Made by a program: the position numbers and the translations under genes. A stretch of DNA of 64,000 nt, taken from assembly GCF_030296615.1 (NCBI RefSeq), contig NZ_AP027732.1:2294001-2358000 (forward strand), in the 5' to 3' direction. Below the pieces are notes generated by a model, which saw only the letters and a program-made list of their open reading frames with translations, was not told the origin of the DNA and made no database searches. Source of the stretch: Frondihabitans sucicola (GTDB lineage: Bacteria; Actinomycetota; Actinomycetes; Actinomycetales; Microbacteriaceae). Position 1 is the stretch's first letter; the number at the start of each line of letters is the position of its first letter. Positions 36,223 to 45,867 of this stretch are shown one piece after another.

Positions 36223-36238
36223 GGGAAAACGCTTACCC
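36223..36238. promoter_or_regulatory. LacI-type operator upstream of the Gfo/Idh operon
   Basis: GGGAAAACGCTTACCC is a near-palindrome of the LacI/GalR class, centred on CG. Related sites lie at 38111 and 38167 before the importer operon, and the LacI gene lies between them. Confidence 0.7.
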
Positions 36239-36305
36239 CGACAGTAGGACGAAACCGGCGGTGCCCGCAAGGCAGGACGTCTCGCCGAGGCGGACGGTGC
36301 GCGAC

Positions 36306-37379
36306 TCAGCGTCGGGGTGTACTGGCGCGAACCACCACGGTCGTGGGAACGGCGTCGACGCTCGCCCGGTCGAAGTCGTCGCCGAGCGCGAGCCGCACCG
36401 CGCGCTCGCCGATGTCGACGAGGGGAGCCCGCACCGTCGTGAGCGCCGGAGTGACGTCGCGGACCGTGGGGATGTCGTCGAATCCGGCGACGGCGATGTC
36501 GCGACCCGGTTCGACTCCCGACTCGCGGAACGCCGCCATCGCTCCGAGCGCCATGACGTCGGTCACGGCGAAGACGAGTTCGATGTCGTCGAGCCCCCGC
36601 TCGAGCAGGCGCCGACCGGCGTCGTAGCCGCCGTCGCGCGTGAACTCGGTCTCGACGACCACGGTCTCGGAGTCCACTCCGGCGGCGAGCAGCCCGCGAC
36701 GGAACCCGTCGACCCGGTCGAGCGAGGTCCGGACGTTGGCGGTGCCCGCGATCACGGCGAAGCGCCGGTAGCCGAAGCCCGCCATGGTCGTCGCCAGCTC
36801 GAAGGCGCCGTCGTCGTTGTCGAGCGACAGCGTGGCGAACGGGAGGTCGCGCTGGCTGATCATCACGACCCGGCCGCCGGACGCCTCGAACGACTGGAGC
36901 TCTCCGATCAGGGCGTCGCGAACCGCGGAACCCTGGCTCCGGCTGCCGGCGAGCAGGATGATGCGCGGACGCTGCCCGCGGAGCGTGCGCACGATCTCGA
37001 GTTCCCGCTCGGGCGAGCGGCCGGTGACCGCCATCGTGACGACGAGCCCGGACTCTTCTGCCACGCGCATCGCTCCGGCCGCGATCGAGGAGAAGTACGG
37101 GTCGGCGATGTCGCTGACGACGAGCCCGACGGTCATCGTCGATCCGCGCGCGACGGCCTGCGCCGACAGGTTCGGCGAGTAGTCGAGCTTGGCTGCGGCG
37201 GCGAGCACGCGGTCGCGGTAGGCGTCGGCGACCCTGCGGGTGCTGCCGTTGAGCGACCGGGACGCGGTGGCGAGCGAGACGCCGGCCTCGCGCGCGACGT
37301 CGTGGAGGGTGGCGGGGGCGGCCGGGCCGACCGGCGCGGGTGCGCCCGTCTTGTCGGCGGGATTCTCGACGGTGCTCAC
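36306..37379 (-). CDS. LacI-family transcriptional regulator
   Basis: 357 residues from GTG 37379. The DNA-binding domain is complete (ATLHDVAREAGVSLATASRS with the hinge helix SPNLSAQAVARGS), followed by a periplasmic-binding-protein-like effector domain (TVGLVVSDIADPYFSSIAAG). Three operator-like sites flank it, before the importer operon and before the Gfo/Idh operon, so it is probably the local repressor of the 33-45 kb sugar locus. The start overlaps the upstream DUF624 gene by four bases. Confidence 0.9.
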   Translation of the reverse strand: MSTVENPADKTGAPAPVGPAAPATLHDVAREAGVSLATASRSLNGSTRRVADAYRDRVLAAAAKLDYSPNLSAQAVARGSTMTVGLVVSDIADPYFSSIAAGAMRVAEESGLVVTMAVTGRSPERELEIVRTLRGQRPRIILLAGSRSQGSAVRDALIGELQSFEASGGRVVMISQRDLPFATLSLDNDDGAFELATTMAGFGYRRFAVIAGTANVRTSLDRVDGFRRGLLAAGVDSETVVVETEFTRDGGYDAGRRLLERGLDDIELVFAVTDVMALGAMAAFRESGVEPGRDIAVAGFDDIPTVRDVTPALTTVRAPLVDIGERAVRLALGDDFDRASVDAVPTTVVVRASTPRR

Positions 37380-38028
37380 GAGCCCGACCCCGCCGGCGGG
37401 ACGAGGAAGGCGGGACGCCAGGTGATCGTCAGCGCGAGAAAGGCGGGAACCAGGCCGAGGCCGATCAAGCCGAGCGTCGGCAGGCGCGAGAGCAGCAGGA
37501 GCCAGGTGGCCATCAGGATCACGCGCCCGGCTCCGGCCAGCGGGTGGAGCGTGAGGACGCCCCATCCCGCTCGCGCCAGTTCGCGGGGCCCGGCGTCGTC
37601 GGGCAGTCGAGGTGCGGCGGCGAGGATGGCGAGGTAGAGCGCCAGGGCGAGGCCGCCGAGGGGGAGCAGGATCACGAGGGCGGCGACTCCCGGAGCGCCT
37701 CCCGCGGAGGTCCAGAACAGAAGGGCGACGACGTACATCACGACGACCGCTGCGCCGACGACTCCGACGAGCCACAGGCGGCGGAACGCTGCGGCGAGAT
37801 GCCTCGCGTAGAGCCGGGTGGGAGCGGGCCGCCCGTCGACCAGGACGTCGTGGAGCGTGCGCTGCAGCGCGGAGGTCGCCGGCCCCAGGGTCACCACTCC
37901 GAGCGACGTCACGAGCCAGAGCAGTTCGAGGAGCAGGACGTCGCCGACGGCCGTCGTGGCCGAGAAGACCCGGCCGCCGACCTGGGGGTGGGCGGCGGAT
38001 GAGGAGATGGACGAGTTGCTCGTTCCAC
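37376..38028 (-). CDS. DUF624 membrane protein (apparent frameshift)
   Basis: The family opening (LLLELLWLVTSLGVVTLGPAT) lies directly after a break in the G5 run 37984-37988; with one base added the gene starts at GTG 38028 behind GAAGG and has 217 residues. Five hydrophobic segments are visible. DUF624 (YesL-like) proteins accompany CUT1 sugar importers and are thought to help transport or its control. It is the first gene of the LacI operon, divergent from the binding protein. Confidence 0.75.
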
Positions 38029-38110
38029 GATCGTGCCTTCCGTCGTCGCCGCGCGGATCGGCGGTGATTCGCCCATGGTAACCAGGACGATCCTCTCCGC
38101 GCGAGCAATC

Positions 38111-38181
38111 GGGAAACTGCTTTCCCGCGCGCCCTTGACCACCCGGCCGAAACGCACCTAGAGTCTGGATAGCGCTTTCCC
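38111..38181. promoter_or_regulatory. Two LacI-type operators upstream of the importer operon
   Basis: GGGAAACTGCTTTCCC (38111-38126, arms perfect) and GGATAGCGCTTTCCC (38167-38181) lie in the 184-bp divergent region before DUF624/lacI and the binding protein, with centres 56 bp apart. They match the class of site at 36223. The downstream site would sit over the start of the importer transcript. Confidence 0.7.
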
Positions 38182-38212
38182 AGTCGCTCGTCGTTCGTCA
38201 AAGGAGACAACA

Positions 38213-39492
38213 ATGAAACGCAGTGCCATCTTCGGGGCCGTGGCCTCGGTAGTCGGTCTCACCGTCGTTCTGAGCGGCTGCTCGGCCGGCGGGTCGAACG
38301 GCCAGGCGGAAGGGGAGACCCCGCCAAGGCCACCGGCACCATCCGTGTCCTCACCCCGGCCTACCCGCCGAGCACCGAGGGGAAGGCCGCCTTCCAGGCC
38401 GTCGTCGACGACTTCCACAAGACGTATCCGAAGGTGAAGGTGCAGCCCGACCTGGCGACGTACGCCACCCTCAACGAGAAGATCTCGACCTCGATCGCCA
38501 GCGGATCCGGCTACGACGTCCTGGTCACCGGCGTCGGCTGGGTGCAGCCCTTCGCGGCGAAGAACGTCTTCGAAGACCTCGCCAACCACGGGGTGACCAA
38601 GAAGACTCTCGGTGACAAGACGACGCCGGCGATCACACCGGCGACGACCTACAACGGCAAGATCTACGCCTGGCCGCTGACCGCCGACGCGCGCGCCATC
38701 GCCTATCGCAAGAGCGCCTTCGTCAAGGCGGGCCTCGACCCCGACAAACCGCCGACCACGCTCGCGGGCATCAAGGAGGCGGCCGAGAAACTCACCATCC
38801 GCGACTCCAAGGGCAACATCACGCGCCCCGGGTTCGACTTCAACACCTCGCCGGGCAACTACCGCCAGGCCTTCGTCCAGCTGCTCGGCGCCGAGGGCAA
38901 AGACCTCTACGTCGACAACAAGCCGAACTTCGACAACGCTGCCGGCGTCAAGACGCTCGACTGGATGAAGAGCATGATCGGCAACGTCCAGAAGTTCGGT
39001 CAGCAGAACGCCGCGCAGAAGCCGATGACCTACACGGGAGAATCCGCGATGGGCTTCGTCGGCGGCAGCATCGACTGCTCGTCCGCCGGCGTCGGCAAGG
39101 CGAACTGCGACGACCTCGGCTACTTCCTCCTCGACGACAAGAGGCCGGTGGAGTACCTCGGCGGCAACCTCGCCTCGGTCGGTTCGACGAGCAAGGACAA
39201 GGACGCCGCCTGGGCCTTCATCAAGTCGATGAGCACCGACAAGGCGCTCGAGGCCCAGGCCAAGCTGAACAACCAGATCCCGGCGACGTCGAACGCGGCC
39301 GACTCCGAGATCGTGAAGTCGAACGACCTCAGCAAGTTCGTCGCGAAGAACCTCGACAAGGCGCTGTTCGAGGGCGGCATCCCGAACTGGCTCGAGGTGC
39401 GCAACAACTTCAACTCGTCCGTCGACGACGTCCTCCTCGGCAAGCGCGACGCCAAGGCCGTCCTCGACGAGTTGGCGCAGCAGTCGCGATGA
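38213..39492 (+). CDS. Sugar ABC transporter substrate-binding lipoprotein (apparent frameshift)
   Basis: The signal peptide ends in the lipobox VLSGC with Cys23 lipidated. The frame breaks at the C4 run 38319-38322; one added C gives ATGTIRVLTPAYPPSTEGKA and 426 residues. The mature part is a CUT1-type binding protein (ASGSGYDVLVTGVGWVQPF, GKIYAWPLTADARAIAYRKS, MGFVGGSID). It starts an operon with two permeases, a dehydrogenase, a TIM-barrel protein and an acyltransferase fusion, so its ligand is probably the substrate of those enzymes. Confidence 0.85.
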
Positions 39493-40421
39493 CGACCCTC
39501 ACACAGAAGTCGCGGCCGGCGGGGCGGAGCATCCCGGCCCGCCGCCGCGGCTCGGTGCTGTCGCGGCAGCGCCGGGCCGGCTGGTGGATGATCGCCCCTG
39601 CGCTGCTGCACTCGCTGGTCTTCATCACGCTCCCGACACTCGCCGCCATCGGCCTGGCGTTCACCGACTACAGCTTCGGCGGCACCCCGCACTTCATCGG
39701 GGGCGGCAACTTCGCCGAGCTGTTCGGCGACGTCCGGTTCCAGGCGGCGCTCAAGAACACGATCCTGTACGTGATCGTCGTGGTGCCGGTCAGCATGGCC
39801 ATCGCGCTGCTGGTGGCGATCGCCCTCAACCAGAAGATCCGCGGTCTCGGCGCGTTCCGCACGGCCTACTACATCCCGGTGGTCACCGCGACGGTGGCCG
39901 TCGGAACGGTGTGGCTCTGGATCTTCAACCCGGGTTCCGGCCTCGCGAACGGCGTCCTGTCGCTGCTCGGCCTGTCACCGGTCGGCTGGCTGACCGACCC
40001 CGGCCTCGCGCTGCCGTCGCTCATGGTCGTCGGCATCTGGCAGGGCCTCGGCTCGAAGATGATCATCTACCTGGCGGCGCTGCAGGGCGTCTCGCCGCAG
40101 CTCGTCGAGGCGGCGAACCTCGACGGCGCCGGGCGCTGGCAGGTGTTCCGCAACGTGACCTGGCCGGCGATCGCGCCCGCGCAGTTCTTCGTGCTCATCA
40201 CGTCGATCGTCGGGACGTTCCAGGTCTTCGACCTCGTCTACGTCACCACCAAGGGCGGCCCGGGTCTCGCGACCAACGTGCTCGTCTTCGACGTCTACAA
40301 CAACGCATTCCAGAGCCTCCGCCTGGGGTACGCGTCGGCCGAGACGGTCATCATGATGATCCTCATCGGCGCGTTCATCCTCATCGGACGCCGACTGCAG
40401 GGAGCGAACGCTCGTGACTAG
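39489..40421 (+). CDS. Sugar ABC transporter permease (MalF/CUT1 type)
   Basis: 310 residues, six membrane helices after a basic 30-residue start, EAA loop PQLVEAANLDGAGRWQVFRN. The ATG overlaps the binding-protein stop by four bases. No ATPase gene is present in the operon. Confidence 0.9.
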   Translation: MTTLTQKSRPAGRSIPARRRGSVLSRQRRAGWWMIAPALLHSLVFITLPTLAAIGLAFTDYSFGGTPHFIGGGNFAELFGDVRFQAALKNTILYVIVVVPVSMAIALLVAIALNQKIRGLGAFRTAYYIPVVTATVAVGTVWLWIFNPGSGLANGVLSLLGLSPVGWLTDPGLALPSLMVVGIWQGLGSKMIIYLAALQGVSPQLVEAANLDGAGRWQVFRNVTWPAIAPAQFFVLITSIVGTFQVFDLVYVTTKGGPGLATNVLVFDVYNNAFQSLRLGYASAETVIMMILIGAFILIGRRLQGANARD

Positions 40422-41376
40422 TCAAGACACCCGCCTCACGGGGCGCAGGATCACCGCGGCTCCGCCCCGGAGCACCGACACCGCGACCGCGGCCAGTCGC
40501 GCGCGTCGTCCCAAGAAGAAGATCACCGTCGGCCGCGTGCTGCTCTACGTGGTGCTCACGGCGGGAGCGATCGCGATGATCGCGCCGTTCCTGTGGATGA
40601 TCCTCACGGCCCTGAAGAGCGAGCTCGAGGTCTCGACCTTCCGTTGGCTGCCCGGCGAGTGGCGCTTCGGCAACTTCGTCGAGGCCATGCAGACAGCGCC
40701 GTTCCTCCGCTACTTCCGCAACAGCCTCCTGATTGCCGTCGGCGAGACCGCCGTGACGCTCGTGATCTGCACGATGGCCGGCTACGTCCTGTCGTCGATC
40801 CCGATCCGCGGCGCGAAGTTCTTCCTCGGGTACTTCATCACGCTGCTGATGATCCCGTTCCAGATCATCCTCGTGCCGCTGTTCATCATCGTGAAATCCA
40901 TCCCGCTGTTCGGCGGCAACGACCTCCTGGGGCAGGGCGGCACCGGTTGGCTCAACTCGTGGTGGGGCCTCATCATCCCGCTCGCCGCGGCGCCGCTGTT
41001 CACCTTCCTGGCCCGGCAGTTCTACGTGTCGCTGCCGGCGGACCTGGCCGACGCGGCGCGGATGGACGGTGTCGGCGAGTTCGGCATCTTCCTGCGCATC
41101 ATGACGCCCCTGGTGAAACCGGCCCTCATCACGATCGCCGTGTTTCAGATCGAGGCCGCGTGGAACGGGTTCCTGTGGCCCCTCATGATCACGAGCTCGG
41201 ACGACCTCCGACCGCTGCAGCTGGGTCTGGCGATCTTCTCGCAGAACCCGGCCAGCATCCAGTGGCCGTACCTGATGGCCGGAACGACGCTCGCTACGCT
41301 GCCCATGGTGCTGCTCTTCGTCTTCGCGCAGAAGCGCTTCGTCGAGGGCATGGCCAGCGCGGGCCTGAAGGGATAG
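40414..41376 (+). CDS. Sugar ABC transporter permease (MalG/CUT1 type)
   Basis: 320 residues beginning at GTG 40414, overlapping the previous gene by eight bases. Six membrane helices follow a 40-residue basic leader; the EAA loop is ADLADAARMDGVGEFGIFLR. It pairs with the preceding permease. A shared chromosomal ATPase would be needed to power the system. Confidence 0.9.
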   Translation: MTSQDTRLTGRRITAAPPRSTDTATAASRARRPKKKITVGRVLLYVVLTAGAIAMIAPFLWMILTALKSELEVSTFRWLPGEWRFGNFVEAMQTAPFLRYFRNSLLIAVGETAVTLVICTMAGYVLSSIPIRGAKFFLGYFITLLMIPFQIILVPLFIIVKSIPLFGGNDLLGQGGTGWLNSWWGLIIPLAAAPLFTFLARQFYVSLPADLADAARMDGVGEFGIFLRIMTPLVKPALITIAVFQIEAAWNGFLWPLMITSSDDLRPLQLGLAIFSQNPASIQWPYLMAGTTLATLPMVLLFVFAQKRFVEGMASAGLKG

Positions 41377-41383
41377 GAGAACG

Positions 41384-42393
41384 ATGCCGAAACTCCGGCT
41401 CGCTTTCGCCATGCGCTCGGACGAGCTCGCGGCGACCGTGTTCAGCGACGAGGCGAAAGAGCGGCTGGCGGGCGTGACCGACCTCGTCCGCCCGGACGTC
41501 CTCACCGAGTTCGAGAGCGACGAGGCGCTCGCCGTGCTCGGGTCGATCGACGTCCTCGTCACAGGGTGGGGAGCCCCGTGATCGACGCGCGAGTGCTCGA
41601 CGCGGCACCGCACCTGCGGCTGATCGCGCACTCCGCAGGCACCGTCAAGGGCCACCTCGACCGCGAGGTGTGGCGCCGGGACATCGCGGTGACGACGGCG
41701 GCGCAGGCGAACGGCGTTCCGGTGGCCGAGTACACGCTGGCTTTCATCCTGCTGTCGGCCAAAGGCGCCTTCCCGGCGGCCGCCGGCTTCCGGCGGCTGC
41801 ACGACATGCGCGCCAAGGAGGCCATGCCCGCGCACGTCGGCAACCTCGGCAGCACGGTCGGCATCATCGGCGCCTCGCGCATCGGCCGGCTCGTGCTGGA
41901 GATGCTCCGGCCCTTCCACCACCGCGTGCTCATCGCCTCGCCCGACCTCACCCCCGACGAGGCGACCAGGATCGGAGGCACGCTCGTCCCGCTGGAGCGC
42001 CTGCTCGAGGAGAGCGACGTCGTGTCGCTCCACGCGCCGATCCTGCCCCAGACGATCGGGATGATCGGCCGCGAGCAGTTCGCCCGCATGAAGTCCGGGG
42101 CCACCTTCATCAACACCGCCCGCGGCGTGCTCGTCGACCACGACGCCCTCCGCGACGAGACGTCGAGCGGCCGCCTGTCGGCGATCATCGACGTCACCGA
42201 TCCGGAGCCCCTCCCGCCCGACGACGTCCTCTACACGCTCGACAACGTGATCCTGACGCCTCACATCGCAGGATCGATGGGCAACGAGCTCCCGCTGATG
42301 GGCGACTCCGCCACGACCGAGGTCGAGCGGTTCGCGCACGGTGAACCCCTCGTGTACCCGGTGACACTCGACGACCTCGACAGGATGGCCTGA
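41384..42393 (+). CDS. D-isomer 2-hydroxyacid dehydrogenase family protein (apparent frameshift)
   Basis: The first 66 codons run to a stop, and the rest continues in another frame. One added G in 41568-41571 joins TGWG to SPVIDARVLDAAPHL and gives 336 residues. NAD site GIIGASRIGRLVLEMLRP; active-site Arg in NTARGVLVD, Glu in DVTDPEPLPPD and His in TPHIAGSMG are all present. It should reduce a 2-keto acid or oxidise a 2-hydroxy acid in the sugar-acid pathway of this locus. It starts eight bases after the permease. Confidence 0.85.
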
Positions 42394-42395
42394 CC

Positions 42396-43241
42396 ATGAC
42401 CCGACTCACCGCTTCGACGCTCGGCGCACCCGACGAGGACCTCGACGCCGTCGTCGACGCTCTCGCGCGCTCGCACGTGACCCACGTCGAGCTGCGCGTG
42501 AGCGGCGGCCAGATCGTCGATCCCGCCATGACGGCGCGCGAGGTGGCCGGGGTCCGGTCGCGATTCGACGCGGCCGGCATCTCGATCTCCGGGCTGGCGA
42601 GCTACGTCCGGATCGCGTCGGACGCCGGTGACGAGATGGTCGTCGGAGCGCTCGCCGAAGCCCTGCGGTTCGCCTCCGACCTCGGAGCGCCGGTCGTGCG
42701 CGTGTTCCCCGGGGCACCCACGCACCCGAGCGACTACTCGGCGGTTCCCCGCCTGCGCGAAGAGGCCGGCGTCGCCGACGAACGAGCGGTTCGGCGGCTC
42801 GACGCCGTGGCAGGGCTGGCGGGAGACCTCGGCGTCTCGCCCGTGCTCGAGACGCACGACTCCCACCCGCGAGGCGCCGACATCCTGCGGATCCTCGAGC
42901 GGGTCTCGGGGCCAATCGGCGCGGTGTGGGACCTCATGCACCCGTGGCGGGTCGGCGAACCCCTCGAGACCACCTGGGGGCTCCTGCAGCCCTGGATCGA
43001 CGGGGATCGCGGCTCGGTCCAGGTGAAGGACGCGAACCTGCCGGGTGATGCCACCCCGGTCGAGATCGGTCGCGGCACCGTCCCCACCGCCGAATTCGGT
43101 GCCCTCCTCCACGGGGCGGAGTTCGACGGGACCGTGTGTCTCGAGTGGGAGCGCACCTGGTACCCCGAGGCTCTGCCGCTCAGCGACGCGCTGGTCTCCG
43201 CGCGCGCGTGGTTCGATCGATACTTCGAGGAAGGTGCCTGA
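42396..43241 (+). CDS. Sugar phosphate isomerase/epimerase-type TIM barrel
   Basis: 281 residues, starting two bases after the dehydrogenase stop. Superfamily motifs: HVELRVSGGQ, PVLETHDSHPRG (Glu/His), AVWDLMHPWRVGE (Asp/His), VQVKDANLPG and VCLEWERTWYP (Glu), a full metal-site set. Paired with a hydroxyacid dehydrogenase and an acyltransferase fusion, its substrate is unclear. It differs clearly from the TIM barrel at 32878, so the locus holds two distinct members. Confidence 0.8.
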   Translation: MTRLTASTLGAPDEDLDAVVDALARSHVTHVELRVSGGQIVDPAMTAREVAGVRSRFDAAGISISGLASYVRIASDAGDEMVVGALAEALRFASDLGAPVVRVFPGAPTHPSDYSAVPRLREEAGVADERAVRRLDAVAGLAGDLGVSPVLETHDSHPRGADILRILERVSGPIGAVWDLMHPWRVGEPLETTWGLLQPWIDGDRGSVQVKDANLPGDATPVEIGRGTVPTAEFGALLHGAEFDGTVCLEWERTWYPEALPLSDALVSARAWFDRYFEEGA

Positions 43242-43242
43242 C

Positions 43243-44991
43243 ATGACGGATCATCTGGACCGCCTGGCGGAGGACGACCTCCGGCTCGACTACAACGGCT
43301 GGCTCTTCTGGCGCGAGGCCGGCCCCGAGGCGCAGGATCGCCAACGCGCCCGGCAGCAGGACCTCCGCGTCCGCACCGGCGCCGTGATCGACGAGACCGC
43401 CTTCGTCTCCGACCTCGCGATGGTCGCTCCCGACACCTTCCGCATCGGGGCCCGCAGCTACATCGCCGCCCACGCCTACGTGACCGGCGACGTCACCTTC
43501 GGAGACGACTGCACGGTCAACGTCTTCACTGTGGTGCGCGGCCGGGTGCACCTCGGAGCCGGTGTCCGGATCGGCGCCCACACGTCGATCCTCGGGTTCA
43601 ACCACTCGATGGACCCCGAGCTCCCGGTCTACCGGCAGCCCGTCACGGAGAAGGGGATCGTGATCGGCGACGACGTGTGGGTCGGCTCCAACGTCGTGAT
43701 CCTGGACGGGGTCTCGGTCGGATCGCACGCGGTCGTCGCTGCGGGAGCGGTGGTGACCAAGGACGTCGCCGACTGGGCGATCGTCGCCGGCAACCCGGCG
43801 AGGGTCGTGCGCGACCGGCGCATTCCGAAGGGGACGAGCCCGTCGGCCGCCCGGTTCGACGCTCTCGCCGATCGGCTGGCGACGTTCGCCGACCGGGCGC
43901 GCGCCGAGGCGGACGCCGTCGTCGAGCGAAGCTGGGAGTCCTCCGGCGCAGCGCCGGACGGCACGCTCTCCGGGCGCTGGGTCGACGCTCCGGGGGCCGC
44001 TCCGGCCAGACGACCCCACGCCGACGCGGTCGAGATCAGCATGCTGCTCACGGGGCGCCCGCCGGTGCAGCTCGACCGGGACGAGCACATCAGGCGGTTG
44101 CGGTTCGGCCAGGATCCTGCGACCGGCCTCACTCCGGAGGTCGACGAGACGGGACGCCACACCGCGACCGCGACCTCCTACGAGAGCGGTGACGAGCAGT
44201 ACCACGTGCTCAGCCTCGGCTACGCGCTCGACGTGCTCGGCAGCCGCCTGGAGCACCCCGTGCGAGCCGTCGCCGCGATGTCGCCGGACGACGTCCTCGC
44301 CTTCTGCGAGACGCGGCCGTGGCACGAGCAGGGGTGGTCGGCCGGTGCGGCCATCGACAGCCTCGGCACCGCACTGCTGTGGAACCTGCGCTACGGCGAG
44401 ACCGACCCCACTGGTACCCGGCGCAGCGTCGACGCGCTGATCGGGTGGCTGACCACCCACGCCTCGCGAACGACCGGCCTGTGGTCGCAGGCGCGGCTCT
44501 CGGACGGTCTGCTGCAGCCCGTCAACGGGTTCTACCGGGCCTCGCGCGGGACGTTCGCGCAGTTCGGCGTTCCGATCCCGTACCCGGAGCGCGTCATCGA
44601 CGAAGCTTTCGAGCAAGTCGCGGATCCGCGCCACTTCGGCCCCGGCCGCACGACGGCCTGCAACATGCTCGACGTCGCGCATCCGTTCTGGCTCGCGGTG
44701 CGGCAGACCGCCCACCGGCGGGACGAGATCCGCGAGTTCGCGGCCGCCGCCCTCGACCAGGCTCTCGTGCAGTGGGTGCCGGACGCGGGGTTCCCGTTCC
44801 GGTTCGCACCGTCGAGCGGGCCGACCGCCGTCGACCAGGTGCCCGGGTTCAAGGGCACCGAGATGTGGCTCTCGACCGTGTGGTACCTCGCGGACCTCGC
44901 CGGTGTCTCCGAGTCGCTCGGTTACCGGCCGACGGGAGTGCATCGCCCCGAGCCCGCCTGGGACCTCGCGCGAGGGGTGCCCGCGGTCTGA
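43243..44991 (+). CDS. Hexapeptide acyltransferase fused to an alpha-toroid-like domain
   Basis: 582 residues. About 60-190 is a left-handed beta-helix O-acetyltransferase (FGDDCTVNVFTVVRGRVHLG, RIGAHTSILGFNHSM, VWVGSNVVILDGVSVGSHAV, GNPARVVRDRRI). After a 70-residue linker, residues 265-582 form an all-helical, aromatic-rich domain with repeated patterns (YHVLSLGYALDVLGS, WSAGAAIDSLGTALLWNLRYG, FWLAVRQTAHRRDE, FKGTEMWLSTVWYLADLAG), like terpene-cyclase, glycosidase or lyase toroids. I know no named family with this pairing. It may acylate or deacylate the imported sugar. Last gene of the operon. Confidence 0.65.
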   Translation: MTDHLDRLAEDDLRLDYNGWLFWREAGPEAQDRQRARQQDLRVRTGAVIDETAFVSDLAMVAPDTFRIGARSYIAAHAYVTGDVTFGDDCTVNVFTVVRGRVHLGAGVRIGAHTSILGFNHSMDPELPVYRQPVTEKGIVIGDDVWVGSNVVILDGVSVGSHAVVAAGAVVTKDVADWAIVAGNPARVVRDRRIPKGTSPSAARFDALADRLATFADRARAEADAVVERSWESSGAAPDGTLSGRWVDAPGAAPARRPHADAVEISMLLTGRPPVQLDRDEHIRRLRFGQDPATGLTPEVDETGRHTATATSYESGDEQYHVLSLGYALDVLGSRLEHPVRAVAAMSPDDVLAFCETRPWHEQGWSAGAAIDSLGTALLWNLRYGETDPTGTRRSVDALIGWLTTHASRTTGLWSQARLSDGLLQPVNGFYRASRGTFAQFGVPIPYPERVIDEAFEQVADPRHFGPGRTTACNMLDVAHPFWLAVRQTAHRRDEIREFAAAALDQALVQWVPDAGFPFRFAPSSGPTAVDQVPGFKGTEMWLSTVWYLADLAGVSESLGYRPTGVHRPEPAWDLARGVPAV

Positions 44992-45803
44992 CGCGTCGAG
45001 CAGCGCCGTCGAGCAGCGCTGTCGGCGGGCGCTGTCGGCGGGCCCGCGCGGTTCAGGAGCGGGAGGAGCGCTTCGAGCCATTCGCCGAACGTCTGCGCGC
45101 CTTCGTCGTGACAGCCCACCGGCAGCAGCGTCCCGTCGCGCAGGGCTCTGCCGAAACCGCCCGGCACCGGGATCTGCACGAGGCGTCCGCTGCTGCCCGT
45201 CCTCGCGACGTACCGCTCGACCATGTCGATCATCCGATGCTGCTCGGGGCCGGCGAGGTCTCGGACCCGCCCCTGCGGTTCTCCGACGGCGAGCTCCAGC
45301 AGGCGCTCCGCGACCTCCCGGGCCGCCACCGGCTGAGACCTCATCGACGGGATCAGGACGAACGGCCCGAAGCGGTACTGCCCGAAGACCTGGGCGGCGA
45401 ACTCGTGGAACTGGGTGGCGCGCAGGATCGTCCACGGCACCGGCCCGGCCTCGACCCTCTCCTCCTGGGCGACCTTGCCGGCGTAGTAGCCGAACGGCGC
45501 CAGGTCGCTGCCGACGATGCCGAGGGCCAGGTGGTGGGCGACCCCCGCGTCCCGTTCGGCGTCGAGGAGGTTCCGGGTGACGGCGCCGAAGAACGCCCGC
45601 GACTTCGCGGACGACTGCGTCTGGACGCCCGTGACGTCGATGACGGCCGCGACGCCGTCGAGGGCAGCCGGCAACCCGGCCGCGCTGACGAGATCCGCGC
45701 CGGTCGAGCGGGACAGCACGACGACCTCGTGGCCGCGCTCTCGGGCAATGCCGGTGAGGTGGTTTCCGACGGTGCCGGTGCCTCCGGCGATGGCGATCTT
45801 CAT
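44922..45803 (-). CDS. NAD(P)-binding NmrA/SDR-like oxidoreductase
   Basis: 293 residues, ATG 45803 behind AGAAGGAG. Atypical SDR with IAIAGGTGTVGNHLTGIARE and no catalytic YxxxK, like NmrA and ECF41-associated oxidoreductases. It lies 64 bp downstream of the ECF41 sigma gene on the same strand, the usual place for such a partner. Its last 40 residues (Ala/Pro/Arg-rich) overlap the convergent acyltransferase gene by 70 bp, so the true end may be earlier, near residue 255. Confidence 0.8.
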   Translation of the reverse strand: MKIAIAGGTGTVGNHLTGIARERGHEVVVLSRSTGADLVSAAGLPAALDGVAAVIDVTGVQTQSSAKSRAFFGAVTRNLLDAERDAGVAHHLALGIVGSDLAPFGYYAGKVAQEERVEAGPVPWTILRATQFHEFAAQVFGQYRFGPFVLIPSMRSQPVAAREVAERLLELAVGEPQGRVRDLAGPEQHRMIDMVERYVARTGSSGRLVQIPVPGGFGRALRDGTLLPVGCHDEGAQTFGEWLEALLPLLNRAGPPTAPADSAARRRCSTRQTAGTPRARSQAGSGRCTPVGR

Positions 45804-45867
45804 CGGTGGTTCTCCTTCTGAGTGGTGGTTCGGCGACGGTGCGGTCGAGCGGCGGTCAGGCGGGCGG

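Noticed and set aside
44922-44991. Overlap between the NmrA-like gene and the acyltransferase fusion as a functional antisense arrangement
   Set aside because: The overlapping tail is low-complexity Ala/Arg/Pro and probably read-through beyond the true C terminus.
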